A stretch of 64,000 nucleotides of DNA, taken from contig NZ_AP026867.1 in assembly GCF_026000115.1 (NCBI RefSeq), forward strand, positions 4,459,716 through 4,523,715, written 5' to 3'. The notes beneath the pieces are model-generated. The model was not told the DNA's origin. It saw only the letters and a list, made by a program, of their open reading frames with translations, and made no database searches. The position numbers and the translations under genes are program-made. This document shows, piece after piece, positions 14,806-23,750 of this stretch. The stretch is from Aureispira anguillae (GTDB lineage Bacteria; Bacteroidota; Bacteroidia; Chitinophagales; Saprospiraceae). Positions within the stretch are counted from its first letter, which is position 1. Each line of letters begins with the position of its first letter.

Positions 14806-17190
14806 TTACTTAAGGTATTTTTCCAACCAACAATCTTGCTCCCAAAGCAAATGCAAAATCGATTCTTTGGCACTATAACCATGGCTTTCCTTTGGCAAAA
14901 TAACCAGTCGTGCTGTTGCTCCTAAGCCCTTTAAGGCATTAAAATAACGCTCTGATTGGAGCGGATAGGTTCCAGAATTATTGTCCGCTTCACCATGCAC
15001 CAACAAAAGAGGCGTTTTCATTTTGTCGGCATGCATAAAAGGAGACATGGCATTGTACACTTCTGGCGCTTCCCAATAATTGCGTTCTTCACTTTGGAAA
15101 CCAAAAGGCGTTAAGGTTCGATTGTAAGCACCACTTCGAGCAATTCCCGCCGCAAATAAGTTGCAATGAGACAATAAATTAGCCGTCATAAAAGCACCAT
15201 AAGAATGCCCACCAACAGCGACTCTGTTTCTATCAATATACCCCAAATTATCTACGGCATCTATTGCTGCTTTAGCATTGGCAACCAACTGAGTTCTAAA
15301 ACTGTCATTGGGCTCGGTATCGCCCACTCCTACAATTGGAAAAGAAGCATCATCCAAAACAACATAACCTCTCGTTACCCAATAAACCATTGAACCATAA
15401 AAAGGATAAATAAATTCATTAGAGTTGGTGGTCACCTGCCCTGCGCTGTTGTTATCTTTGAATTCTCTAGGATAAGCCCAAACAATCATCGGCATTTTTT
15501 CTTTCTTTTCTTTATCGTACCCCACTGGTAAATATAAGGTACCAGACAGCTCTACGCCATCTGCTCGCTCATAGGTTATGACCTCCTTATGCACCGCTTG
15601 AATGCTTTTAAAGGGGTTTTCGAACGCTGTGATTTGTACAAGAGAATCCTCTTCAAAAATATTCCGAATATAATAATTTGGATAGTCTGTGGGCGATTCT
15701 ATTCTTACTATAAATTGGCCTTCTTTTAGTGCAATAGGAAAGTAAATGGCTTCCAACTTAGTCGTATAGGTAGATTGGTAACACCGCTCTTTTTGCTGAG
15801 TATTTAAATTCAGCTGATCTATAAAAGGAAATTGCCCTGCTTCAGAATGCCCTTCTCCTACCAGAAAGACAGTATCTTCTTGTAGATCCAACACCAAGCG
15901 GTTAAACGCATTTTTTCGAGTTACAAATTCACCTGGATCATTGTATTTATCTTGATAATTTCGATCAAAAATAACCTTAGGAGCTTGATTAGGGTCAGAG
16001 GGGTTAAAGGTATAAACCTTCGTATTCCTGTTGTTCCACCAATAATCGTGGGCAATGGCCATTTGATCGTTTCCCCATTCTATCGTGTCAAAACGATTGA
16101 TGGTTTGAAGGATCAACCTAGGAGCTTGCTCAAAAGGCACTTCCCATTCATAGATGGCATCTCTAAACGGCACCTCTACCCCAGCATCTCCTCCATCCAA
16201 AGCTTCTGCCCAAATCAAACTAGCAGGTCTATCATTTCTCCATTGCATCATTCTACGCCCTTGACGAACCGACATAAACCCTTTAGGAATTTCTTCAATT
16301 AAAGGTACTTCATTGATCGTTTTTACCAATTTCCCTTCACTAGTATATAATTGGGTAATATGGGGAAAGCGAGTATAAGGGACTAAATAAGAAAAAGGAG
16401 GATGAATGGTCATCACCTGCACATATTTTCCATCAGGAGAAAACAAACAAGAACGATACATTGCCTGTCCTTCGAGCCACTGAGTTTGTTCTCCATCCAA
16501 GGTCACTTTATAGAGTTCCGAGGTTGTTAACGCTTCAAAGTTATGCTCGTCATTTTTATTTTTTAATAAATCTTGATAGGTTCTATTTTGTGCTTTTGAG
16601 CCATCGCTAATCGAAATTGTTGGTCCTGCTGGAATCACAGTTGTTGTATCAATCAATTGCTTCCTTTGCTTAGGCAACAAACGCAGCAACAAGGCACGAC
16701 TATCCTCAAACCAACGAATTGGATTGCCTAAATTGGCGTTTACATTTGCTGAGGTTAATCGATCTGCCTTAGCTTCTTTTAAATCTAAAACCCAAGCCTC
16801 TACCCCACTTTCTGTTGTATTGGTAAAGGCCAATTTTGTTTGACAAGGTGACCATATAAAATTAGCCAAACGAGGCTCAGTAGGCAAACCATGAATTGTT
16901 TTTGCCGTTCCTCCTTTTACTAATTTAACTTGCAGATTATTGTAATAAATGGTTCTACTCCCAATATTGGTTATTGGATTCACTCTCAAGCCCCCTAAAC
17001 GCAATTCTTTTGCTGAAAGCTCGGCAATCGTCTGGTAACTATCCCTATAAATTAGCAACATGTATTCCCCTCTTCTATCCATCTGTACAAAAGGCGCACG
17101 AGGTACATCCACCAAGTCTAAAATTTCTTTTGGAGGTTTTTTATAACTTAAGTTATCTTCTTCAATCCTATTGGGAGCAGTCAATTCCAT
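14806..17190 (-). CDS. S9 family (prolyl oligopeptidase/glutamyl endopeptidase-like) serine peptidase
   Basis: The 794-residue protein has an N-terminal seven-bladed beta-propeller (residues ~30-520) and a C-terminal alpha/beta hydrolase domain. The catalytic triad is visible: Ser663 in 'VGGHSYGAF', Asp736 in 'GEADNNSGT' and His770 in 'KESHGYSAK'. Segments such as 'RFPHITQLY' and 'LIWAEALDGGDAGVEV' suggest the S9D glutamyl endopeptidase branch. There is no signal peptide, so it probably trims peptides in the cytosol. It lies 63 bases downstream of the SUFU gene on the same strand with no terminator between them, so the two are probably co-transcribed. Confidence 0.88.
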   Translation of the reverse strand: MELTAPNRIEEDNLSYKKPPKEILDLVDVPRAPFVQMDRRGEYMLLIYRDSYQTIAELSAKELRLGGLRVNPITNIGSRTIYYNNLQVKLVKGGTAKTIHGLPTEPRLANFIWSPCQTKLAFTNTTESGVEAWVLDLKEAKADRLTSANVNANLGNPIRWFEDSRALLLRLLPKQRKQLIDTTTVIPAGPTISISDGSKAQNRTYQDLLKNKNDEHNFEALTTSELYKVTLDGEQTQWLEGQAMYRSCLFSPDGKYVQVMTIHPPFSYLVPYTRFPHITQLYTSEGKLVKTINEVPLIEEIPKGFMSVRQGRRMMQWRNDRPASLIWAEALDGGDAGVEVPFRDAIYEWEVPFEQAPRLILQTINRFDTIEWGNDQMAIAHDYWWNNRNTKVYTFNPSDPNQAPKVIFDRNYQDKYNDPGEFVTRKNAFNRLVLDLQEDTVFLVGEGHSEAGQFPFIDQLNLNTQQKERCYQSTYTTKLEAIYFPIALKEGQFIVRIESPTDYPNYYIRNIFEEDSLVQITAFENPFKSIQAVHKEVITYERADGVELSGTLYLPVGYDKEKKEKMPMIVWAYPREFKDNNSAGQVTTNSNEFIYPFYGSMVYWVTRGYVVLDDASFPIVGVGDTEPNDSFRTQLVANAKAAIDAVDNLGYIDRNRVAVGGHSYGAFMTANLLSHCNLFAAGIARSGAYNRTLTPFGFQSEERNYWEAPEVYNAMSPFMHADKMKTPLLLVHGEADNNSGTYPLQSERYFNALKGLGATARLVILPKESHGYSAKESILHLLWEQDCWLEKYLK

Positions 17191-17253
17191 TTATTTTGTA
17201 TTTTATATTATTCGTTTTCAATAAATCTTTAGGGTAAGTCTATGCTTAAGTAT

Positions 17254-17904
17254 TTACGTTCTATTAAGATCTGTAATCAGCAATGGATTTTCTTTTTTCA
17301 AGGTCTCCGCCAATTCCTCTACAGCCTCTACAGTAGGATTTTCCAACAACGGTTCTAACTCCTTAGCTGTAATCCCTACCATTTGCAAGAAAGTTACTTC
17401 TCCATGGGGAGTCTGAATAGTTCCTAGCTCTGGATCTTTTACAAAAATCAGTCCCACAATTTCACTATCTGTATCCACACGAATACATTCATTAACAGGT
17501 ACAAAATGATTTTCTTCAAACCAATTGCCACTTTCAAAAACATAACGAGCCAAGTTATTCATTAATTCTATTACCCAAAGAGGATCCCCCTCATCTCCCT
17601 CAAAAGGCTTTAACCGAAAGGTAAACTCTATGCCCCATTTGCTATAGTCTCCGCCAACCAATTCGGTATCGTAATAAAGTTCTGACATTCCATAACTCAC
17701 TAAATGAAAATGAGTCATTTGCTCTTGGCTAGTATAAATACTAATGCCATCCAAAGGATCTGGTCCACCAGTTACATAAGGTACTTTTGCTGCATAATGC
17801 CTAGGCTCTTCCCCTTCATATACCGTAGCCAATTGTTGGTCAAGATAAAACCAGCCTACCGATTCTTCTTCGCTAAAGGTATTGATGTATTCTTCTTTTG
17901 TCAT
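17254..17904 (-). CDS. Suppressor of fused (SUFU) domain protein
   Basis: The 216-residue cytosolic protein matches the bacterial SUFU-like family along its length: 'PDPLDGISIYTSQEQMTHFHLVSYGMSELYY', quoted here by its key parts DPLDGISIY, HFHLVSYG and SELYY, then 'KWGIEFTFRL' and 'ARYVFESGNWF', and the late 'TPHGEVTFLQMVGIT'. In animals SUFU restrains Gli factors; bacterial members often act as immunity proteins against secreted toxins or have no known role. No toxin gene is adjacent here, so function stays open. It probably heads a two-gene operon with the S9 peptidase. Confidence 0.85.
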   Translation of the reverse strand: MTKEEYINTFSEEESVGWFYLDQQLATVYEGEEPRHYAAKVPYVTGGPDPLDGISIYTSQEQMTHFHLVSYGMSELYYDTELVGGDYSKWGIEFTFRLKPFEGDEGDPLWVIELMNNLARYVFESGNWFEENHFVPVNECIRVDTDSEIVGLIFVKDPELGTIQTPHGEVTFLQMVGITAKELEPLLENPTVEAVEELAETLKKENPLLITDLNRT

Positions 17905-18000
17905 TTTAATTTGACGATTAATTGTTTCAAGTTATTGTGATTCGATTCATGCTGTTTTCTCTAAAAAAACACGAATAGTTATTGCTTGGCAATAAATTTA

Positions 18001-18032
18001 AAAAAGTCCTCTCAATTCACGATTGAGAGGAC
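18001..18032 (-). terminator. Terminator of the LOG-family gene
   Basis: On the minus strand, an 11-bp perfect stem (18022-18032 with 18006-18016) and 5-nt loop are followed by a T run. Confidence 0.9.
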
Positions 18033-18057
18033 CAACTATTTTCTTTTTTTTATGATC

Positions 18058-18792
18058 TTAATAAGGCAAATTAGGCTTAAGCTCCTCTGCTTCATAAAAA
18101 TTATTGATAATTTCAACCACTTCCTCAGGAGAATCAGTGATAGGAATCAAGTCCAAGTCTTTGGGGCTAATCGTTGCATATTTTTCCAACAAAGATTCTT
18201 TCACCCATTTAAACATTCCTTCCCAAAAATCTACCCCCATCAAAACAATAGGAATCTTGGCAATTTTTTTAGTTTGCACTAAGGTTAAAACCTCAAACAA
18301 CTCATCCATCGTACCAAAACCACCTGGCAAAACCACAAAAGCTTGTGCATATTTAACAAACATCACCTTTCTGATAAAGAAATAGTTAAAGTTGAAAACT
18401 TTATCCACGTCTATATATGGATTATAACCTTGTTCAAATGGCAAGTCAATATTTAATCCAACAGAAGTTCCCCCATTCTCCTTAGCTCCTTTGTTGGCAG
18501 CCTCCATAATTCCTGGTCCTCCTCCTGTTATAATTCCATAACCTTCTTGTACCAATAAACCAGCAATGCGTTCTGCCAATTTATAATGTGGGTTATCGGG
18601 TTTGGTACGTGCAGAGCCAAAAATAGATACACAAGGATCTATTTTATTAAGTCGCTCGTATCCATCTACAAACTCAGCAATTACTTTAAATACAGTCCAA
18701 GAATTTGAAGCTTTCATTTCATGAACACTGTTCCATTCTTTGGTTTGTTTCTTAGATGGCGTTGCATCTAAGCCGTTCGTCTCCTCTATCAT
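18058..18792 (-). CDS. LOG-family (TIGR00730-type) nucleotide 5'-monophosphate phosphoribohydrolase-like protein
   Basis: The 244-residue Rossmann-fold protein carries both family signatures, 'GGGPGIMEAANKGA' (residues 90-103) and 'PGGFGTMDE' (156-164). The latter contains the catalytic Glu and phosphate-binding loop. Members cleave the N-glycosidic bond of nucleoside monophosphates, such as cytokinin riboside 5'-phosphates or purine nucleotides, and are often misnamed lysine decarboxylases. There is no signal peptide. It has its own terminator and is separate from the SUFU gene downstream. Confidence 0.9.
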   Translation of the reverse strand: MIEETNGLDATPSKKQTKEWNSVHEMKASNSWTVFKVIAEFVDGYERLNKIDPCVSIFGSARTKPDNPHYKLAERIAGLLVQEGYGIITGGGPGIMEAANKGAKENGGTSVGLNIDLPFEQGYNPYIDVDKVFNFNYFFIRKVMFVKYAQAFVVLPGGFGTMDELFEVLTLVQTKKIAKIPIVLMGVDFWEGMFKWVKESLLEKYATISPKDLDLIPITDSPEEVVEIINNFYEAEELKPNLPY

Positions 18793-19394
18793 ATTTCTTC
18801 TATTTTTATTATATAATATCTTAATAATTAATATTCCCCATCGATCTCCTGAGCAATAATTGCACTAAAACATAAAAAAGTAGCTTGTATTTTAATTAAT
18901 TATGTTATTAGGTTAGCGTACTACCGTGCAGCTACTAAGTAGTTTTGGTCTATTAGGACAAGCTGCTCATTCGCTAACTTGCCTTGTTGCTGCATTCGTA
19001 AACCAAACAATACAACTCATCAGGGAGTAATGAGTAATAATTTGTTAATTCTATTGATAACATTCCATTATTTCAACACCTATTAGACGATAAATTATAG
19101 AATGTTTCAACAAAAAAATGTTTTTCTATTTTGTGCTAGTGTTGTACGTATAAATAGGCTATAATCTTGCCAAAAAATACAAGATTTTAAATCAAGCACG
19201 AAATAACAAGATATTAAATTTTAATTAAAAAAAAGGGATAAAAATTAATAATTTTCAGTTTTTTTAACAAAGAAGAGAAAACCTATCTCCTTATAAAGAG
19301 GATGCCTATTTCGATAAGGCTTAAAATGGAACTATTTATCTATTTGATAAGCCCAAACAGCTTGTTTTTTTATCTGCTATTTTCTTATTTTATC
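18793..19394. other. Long non-coding gap, part of a 930-bp gene-free stretch
   Basis: It is AT-rich and has no credible frame. A weak inverted pair GTTAGCG (18912-18918) and CGCTAAC (18972-18978) and a small ACTCAT/ATGAGT hairpin near 19015-19035 suggest decayed palindromic repeats. The promoters of the divergent LOG and desaturase genes must lie at its two ends, but I see no clear consensus boxes. Confidence 0.4.
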
Positions 19395-19556
19395 ATTATG
19401 TTGAAAACCCGAACCCAGCTATGCTGGTTCACGAGTGATAACAAACCGACCTCAGGGAGCTCATAAGCACTAGCGCACTAGCTAATCTAGCAACGCAGTT
19501 AAACAGAGTGAGTAACAAGGCTCCCGCAGTAGCAACGCAGTTAATCAACAGAGTAT
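19395..19556. repeat. Degenerate member of the TACTCCG repeat family
   Basis: Positions 19415-19480 match 47572-47636 in the same orientation with only a handful of differences, sharing CACGAGTGATAAC, CCGACCTCAGGGAGC and a CCAGC/GCTGG mini-hairpin. The right end reads ATCAACAGAGTATTA, a diverged form of the family terminus. Nothing recognisable lies between it and the desaturase start. Confidence 0.65.
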
Positions 19557-19723
19557 TATTATTTAGAATAGTTTTATTTATTTATTCTAAGCGAAAGCAT
19601 CTTTTTTATCTAACAAAATAGGTTTAAATTAGTTGTATCAATCAACAGCCAAAAATTGTTGTTGACAATTCTTTTTGTTAGACCTTACAAAAGGTGTTAT
19701 ACCCCTTCAAAATTAATAAGAAA

Positions 19724-20674
19724 ATGGATACTAATTTTTACAAAAGCCCCCAATTAACGCATGAACAACTTAGCACCCTAACCAAAAAACGCAATAATCC
19801 TGCTTTGTTTCGTTTTATTATTCTATACAGTTTGTTTTTGGCAGCAAGTGTAGGAGTAATACTGAGCTGGGGAGGTTCTTGGCTAGCGATACTGATTAGC
19901 CAATCGTTTTTTGGAATGTTGATTTGTAGTCTTTTTGCCTGTCAACATGAAACCGTCCACAATACTGCATTTAAATCCATTCAATGGAATAAAATAGCCG
20001 CCTTTTTAACGGGAATGGGATACCTCTATGCTCCTACTATGCTTCGGGAATTGCATTTCACCCACCACAGGCATACCCATGAGCCAGGACTCGATCCAGA
20101 AATTTCTCTTGGGGGCAAAGCCATTCCATCTATAGTGAGTAACTTGCCCTTTTATCTAAGCTGGTTGTCAGGTCTGCCTCTTTTTATGTTCAAATTAGGC
20201 ATGTTAACCTTAGGAGCATTGGGCTTACCAGAACCCATCCGAAAAAATGTATACCCTTTTGTTCAACCAGAAGCAAGAAAGGCAATAGCAATCGAAAGTT
20301 TAGTTATTCTATCCGTACATATTTTGCTGGTTGTTTTAGCCGTTTACTACGCTCCTAATATTTGGGGGTTTTATGTTGGTCAATTAGTGGGGCACTGTTT
20401 TTTGGCAAGTTATACCGCTCCAGAGCACAATGGCTTACCTCATGAAGGCAATATTTTGGACAAAACACGAAGTATTCCAAGTTCTCGCTTTGTTAAGCTA
20501 TTGATGTGGAACATGCCTTATCATGCAGAACACCACGCCTATCCTTCTGTTCCCTTTCACGCATTGCCTCAACTACACGAAGCATTAGGTGACGAGCTAA
20601 AACACAAAGACAAAAATCACCCCGATTTTCATTGGATGATTTTTAAACAGACTACGATTGGTTCCAAAGATTAG
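19724..20674 (+). CDS. Membrane fatty acid desaturase
   Basis: The 316-residue protein carries the three histidine boxes of membrane di-iron desaturases: HETVH (75-79), HFTHHRHTH (111-119, an extended second box) and HAEHH (267-271). Hydrophobic segments lie at ~30-70, ~90-105, ~140-180 and ~190-225. It should insert a double bond into acyl chains, or hydroxylate a lipid, at the inner membrane. I chose ATG at 19724; a GTG at 19694 would add ten residues without family support. Its stop overlaps the stop of the convergent oxidase gene by four bases. Proximity to a ceramidase-like gene hints at sphingolipid work, but this is inference. Confidence 0.85.
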   Translation: MDTNFYKSPQLTHEQLSTLTKKRNNPALFRFIILYSLFLAASVGVILSWGGSWLAILISQSFFGMLICSLFACQHETVHNTAFKSIQWNKIAAFLTGMGYLYAPTMLRELHFTHHRHTHEPGLDPEISLGGKAIPSIVSNLPFYLSWLSGLPLFMFKLGMLTLGALGLPEPIRKNVYPFVQPEARKAIAIESLVILSVHILLVVLAVYYAPNIWGFYVGQLVGHCFLASYTAPEHNGLPHEGNILDKTRSIPSSRFVKLLMWNMPYHAEHHAYPSVPFHALPQLHEALGDELKHKDKNHPDFHWMIFKQTTIGSKD

Positions 20675-22002
20675 ACCAGACCAAAAATGTTTTCTAAATG
20701 GGGGTTTAAGAATAGCCCCTGAGGGTCCATTTTTTTTCTTAAGGTTAAAAAATCTTCCCATTTGGGATACGTTCTAGCTAAATTGGCAGCAGTTCTAGTG
20801 TGCATCTTGCCCCAATGCGGACGTCCATCATATTGCATAAATAGTTCTTCTACCTCTTTAAAATAAGGATTGTGAGGCGTTTTGGCATATACATGAACCG
20901 CTATATAAGCAGAATCACGACCATAAGCTGGACTCAACCAAATGTCATCCCCTTTAACAAAACGACATTCAACAGGGAAAAATACATAGTATTCATTTTC
21001 CTCCACCATTTTTTTAAATTGCTGAATACAATCCTTAAAATGCTCTATGGGAATGTTGTATTCCATTTCTTTGAAATAAACATTTCGAACGGTCGCATAT
21101 ATTTTATGGCTATAATCGATGGTTTTTCCTTTAGGGACAACCTTTGCCATTCCCCGACAAAGCCTCTTAAAAGTACTAGGAAAAGCTGTTCCAACCTTGC
21201 AGATCAAATTCATGATGGTGTTCTCTAAAAAAACATCATTAATGTAGGCTAACACTTTATTGTTTTTGACGGGTTGCTCAGTAATGTTAGATTCTTTGAG
21301 TTGTACAATATTGGAATAGGGAAAATAGTAGAATTCAAAATTTCGATTTTTAGAGTTATAATCTTCCAACTGCTCTAAGGTTTCATAAAAATCACCAGCA
21401 GAAGATACATACTCTAATTTATAAGCCTTCATTATCTTAAAAGTCATTTGGGTAATAATGCCCAATGCCCCCAAAGATACCCGTCCCGCAACAAATAAAT
21501 CTACATTTTCTTCTTTGGAGCAAGTTAACACTTTTCCCTCTGCCGTAATAAGGGTAAAGGCAACTATTTCAGTACTTACATTTCCAAAAGCTGTCCCAGT
21601 GCCATGTGTACCAGTAGCCGTAGCTCCTGCCAAACTTTGAACATCAATATCTCCTAGATTGATCATAGCAAACCCCTGTTTGTACAACTCAGCATTGGTC
21701 TTATTAATAGATGTTCCCGCCCATACCGTTGCCTCTAGATTTGCCTTATCTACAGAAATCACCCCTGCCATATACTTCAAAGAAACAATAAAATGATCTG
21801 TTTCTACTAGTGGCGAAAAGGAATGCCCTTCCCCTACAACACGAATTTTTTTCTGTTCAGCCTTCGCCAAATGAATAATCTCTATAATCTCTGCCTCTGT
21901 TCTAGGGTAAAAAATACGATTGGCTAAACAAGTTACATTTTCCGACCAATTTGACCATTGAGTCCCCTTATTTCCTGCGCTTTTAATCAGTGCTTCAATC
22001 AT
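20671..22002 (-). CDS. FAD-linked D-arabinono-1,4-lactone oxidase/alditol oxidase family protein
   Basis: The 443-residue protein has a VAO-type FAD domain: 'RVVGEGHSFSPL' with His60 as the probable covalent flavin site, and 'GTHGTGTAFGNVSTEIV' binding the cofactor. The C-terminal catalytic part has 'RPHWGKMHT', typical of aldonolactone and alditol oxidases. It oxidises a sugar lactone or polyol with oxygen, giving peroxide. There is no signal peptide. It is the last of three minus-strand genes (ceramidase, PLP enzyme, this one), but a 500-bp gap with a large palindrome separates it from the PLP gene, so co-transcription is uncertain. The exact substrate cannot be read from sequence. Confidence 0.87.
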   Translation of the reverse strand: MIEALIKSAGNKGTQWSNWSENVTCLANRIFYPRTEAEIIEIIHLAKAEQKKIRVVGEGHSFSPLVETDHFIVSLKYMAGVISVDKANLEATVWAGTSINKTNAELYKQGFAMINLGDIDVQSLAGATATGTHGTGTAFGNVSTEIVAFTLITAEGKVLTCSKEENVDLFVAGRVSLGALGIITQMTFKIMKAYKLEYVSSAGDFYETLEQLEDYNSKNRNFEFYYFPYSNIVQLKESNITEQPVKNNKVLAYINDVFLENTIMNLICKVGTAFPSTFKRLCRGMAKVVPKGKTIDYSHKIYATVRNVYFKEMEYNIPIEHFKDCIQQFKKMVEENEYYVFFPVECRFVKGDDIWLSPAYGRDSAYIAVHVYAKTPHNPYFKEVEELFMQYDGRPHWGKMHTRTAANLARTYPKWEDFLTLRKKMDPQGLFLNPHLENIFGLV

Positions 22003-22248
22003 TCTATACTTGATAACGAGCGTCCGTTTAAAAGGGGAATTTCACTTCTTCCTTATATTTTTCAACCGATAAAAGGGATAGCCCCCAACGAACTCTCCAT
22101 TAATAATGGATATAGGCTAAAAGGATGGAATGCTGTTCTGTTGCAACAAGCCTGTCTTTTACTAATCTATCAACAAATAGTAGCATCTATCTTTGTCAGA
22201 TTGTTAACAATACACCTATTCATTCTTAGCCTTTTACTAAAATTCTAT

Positions 22249-22497
22249 GTACAGGACAAACTATAAAACGAAGTGCTCACGAGCAAAGCGAGCTAAACAG
22301 ATAAAGAATACTTGTAAAGTAGCGTTTAAGCTAAAACCTATATTCCGATCTTAGATACTAGACCGCTTTGCTTTTAGATTTTAGACCCTATAACAGCTTA
22401 GTAGGGTCTAAAATCTAAAAATAGCTCGACTAAAACCCTTATTTCATTTAAAAAAATTGTTTAGCTCGCTTTGCTCGTGATATAGTTTGTCCTGTAC
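22249..22497. repeat. 249-bp nested inverted-repeat element
   Basis: Three nested perfect stems are present: 17 bp (22249-22265 with 22481-22497), 22 bp (22278-22299 with 22458-22479) and an inner 19 bp (22372-22390 with 22402-22420, 11-nt loop). The spacer between the two outer stems is 12 bases on the left and 1 on the right. It lies just past the stop of the PLP enzyme gene. No frame of note lies within; 22003-22248 is otherwise plain AT-rich DNA. Confidence 0.75.
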
Positions 22498-22508
22498 TCA
22501 AACTAAAA

Positions 22509-23702
22509 TTATAAAAAACATTGACCATCTCCACGATAGGTTGTTGTTTTTTCAATAATTTTTCCATCTTGCACCAATAAAAGTTCATTAAAACGCTCAC
22601 AAAGCTCCCCCGCCTTGCTGTGTCTAAAAAAAATAGGATCGCCCAATTTTAAGGACAGATTGCCTTTGTAATAGATGGGAGTTTGGACTTCTCCCGCCAT
22701 TTCATTGGGATACAACTCACAGCCTTTAGGCAAATAAGGTTGGGGTAGTTTATTAATATTAAGAGGTCCTGAAGCAACATAACCTCCCCCCAAACAAGTA
22801 TAGACATGCGCCTTAGGTTGTCGAACAATCTCAATGGCATAACCTGCCGAGGGAAGATGCCTAAAATGTTCATAACTATCAAATAAAGTAGGCATATAAA
22901 AACCTGATCCAGCCGCTATCTCGGTCACTAATTCTTCTCTCCTAGTAATTTCAATACTCCCTGTTCCACCTCCATTTACAAAATCTAAAGCCCCTACTCG
23001 CTCCTTAGTTAACTCAACAATAGCAGTTCTACGGGTACGAATTTCTCGAATTGATCGTTTTTGGAGCATTCTAATGACTGTATTTTTTACGCCTTGCCCC
23101 TCTACATTGTTTCCGACTCCTGCAATCTGTGCTTCATAGCCCATAATTCCTCTTAAATCAACAAAAGGAAAATCAGATAGGTGATCTAAATACTGCTCAA
23201 CGGCTTCAATTGTATTGAGACTAGAACGATAAACCCCAAAATAAATTCCAGGAAAGGTACTAGACATATCCACATCCATACAAATAGGAATTTTCACCTT
23301 GAGTTGAGCCCCAACTTGATTAATTTGTTTTAGGTGCTCGATTTTGTCGGTCATCAAATAAATTTTCTTTCCCTTTTTAACAGCCTGTCCTACTTGCTCA
23401 ATATGCTTGGGATGAAAAGTAGGATAAGCCACCAACAAATCATCAAAGCCCAACTCGCTCAACCAGACCGCCTCCAATGCCGAATAACACATGATCCCCT
23501 GATACTGCGGACTGTACTCTAGTATTCGACGCATTAAAGAAACACAACGAATAGACTTAGAAGCGATTCTAATTTTTTTGTCCTTAGCCCGCTCCAAAAT
23601 ATCTTTTATATTCTGATCAAAAAAATCTAAATCAATATAAGCAAAGGGTTTTTCTTCTCCTTCAAATACCGCTTTGTAATACGAGTATGTACGTTCTTCC
23701 AT
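22509..23702 (-). CDS. Fold-type III PLP enzyme (amino acid deaminase/aldolase, alanine racemase-like)
   Basis: The 397-residue protein has the alanine-racemase N-terminal barrel. 'AYIDLDFFDQNI' is followed by the PLP lysine Lys49 in 'IRIASKSIR'. Barrel strands 'GIMCYSALEA', 'PICMDVDMSS' and 'FVNGGGTGS' (phosphate binding) follow. The C-terminal beta domain has 'YVASGPLNI'. It resembles the D-threonine-aldolase / amino acid deaminase-aldolase branch rather than true alanine racemase. The gene begins 48 bases after the ceramidase-like gene ends, so the two probably form an operon. A 3-hydroxy-amino acid or sphingoid-like substrate would be chemically sensible but is speculation. Confidence 0.82.
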   Translation of the reverse strand: MEERTYSYYKAVFEGEEKPFAYIDLDFFDQNIKDILERAKDKKIRIASKSIRCVSLMRRILEYSPQYQGIMCYSALEAVWLSELGFDDLLVAYPTFHPKHIEQVGQAVKKGKKIYLMTDKIEHLKQINQVGAQLKVKIPICMDVDMSSTFPGIYFGVYRSSLNTIEAVEQYLDHLSDFPFVDLRGIMGYEAQIAGVGNNVEGQGVKNTVIRMLQKRSIREIRTRRTAIVELTKERVGALDFVNGGGTGSIEITRREELVTEIAAGSGFYMPTLFDSYEHFRHLPSAGYAIEIVRQPKAHVYTCLGGGYVASGPLNINKLPQPYLPKGCELYPNEMAGEVQTPIYYKGNLSLKLGDPIFFRHSKAGELCERFNELLLVQDGKIIEKTTTYRGDGQCFL

Positions 23703-23750
23703 TTTTTTATTTTATGCCAGTCCCTATCTATAATTGCTCTATCTACGCTA

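Noticed and set aside
18793-19693. Possible tRNA or riboswitch in the 900-bp gap
   Set aside because: No cloverleaf with a TTC loop, and no known riboswitch core could be found by eye.
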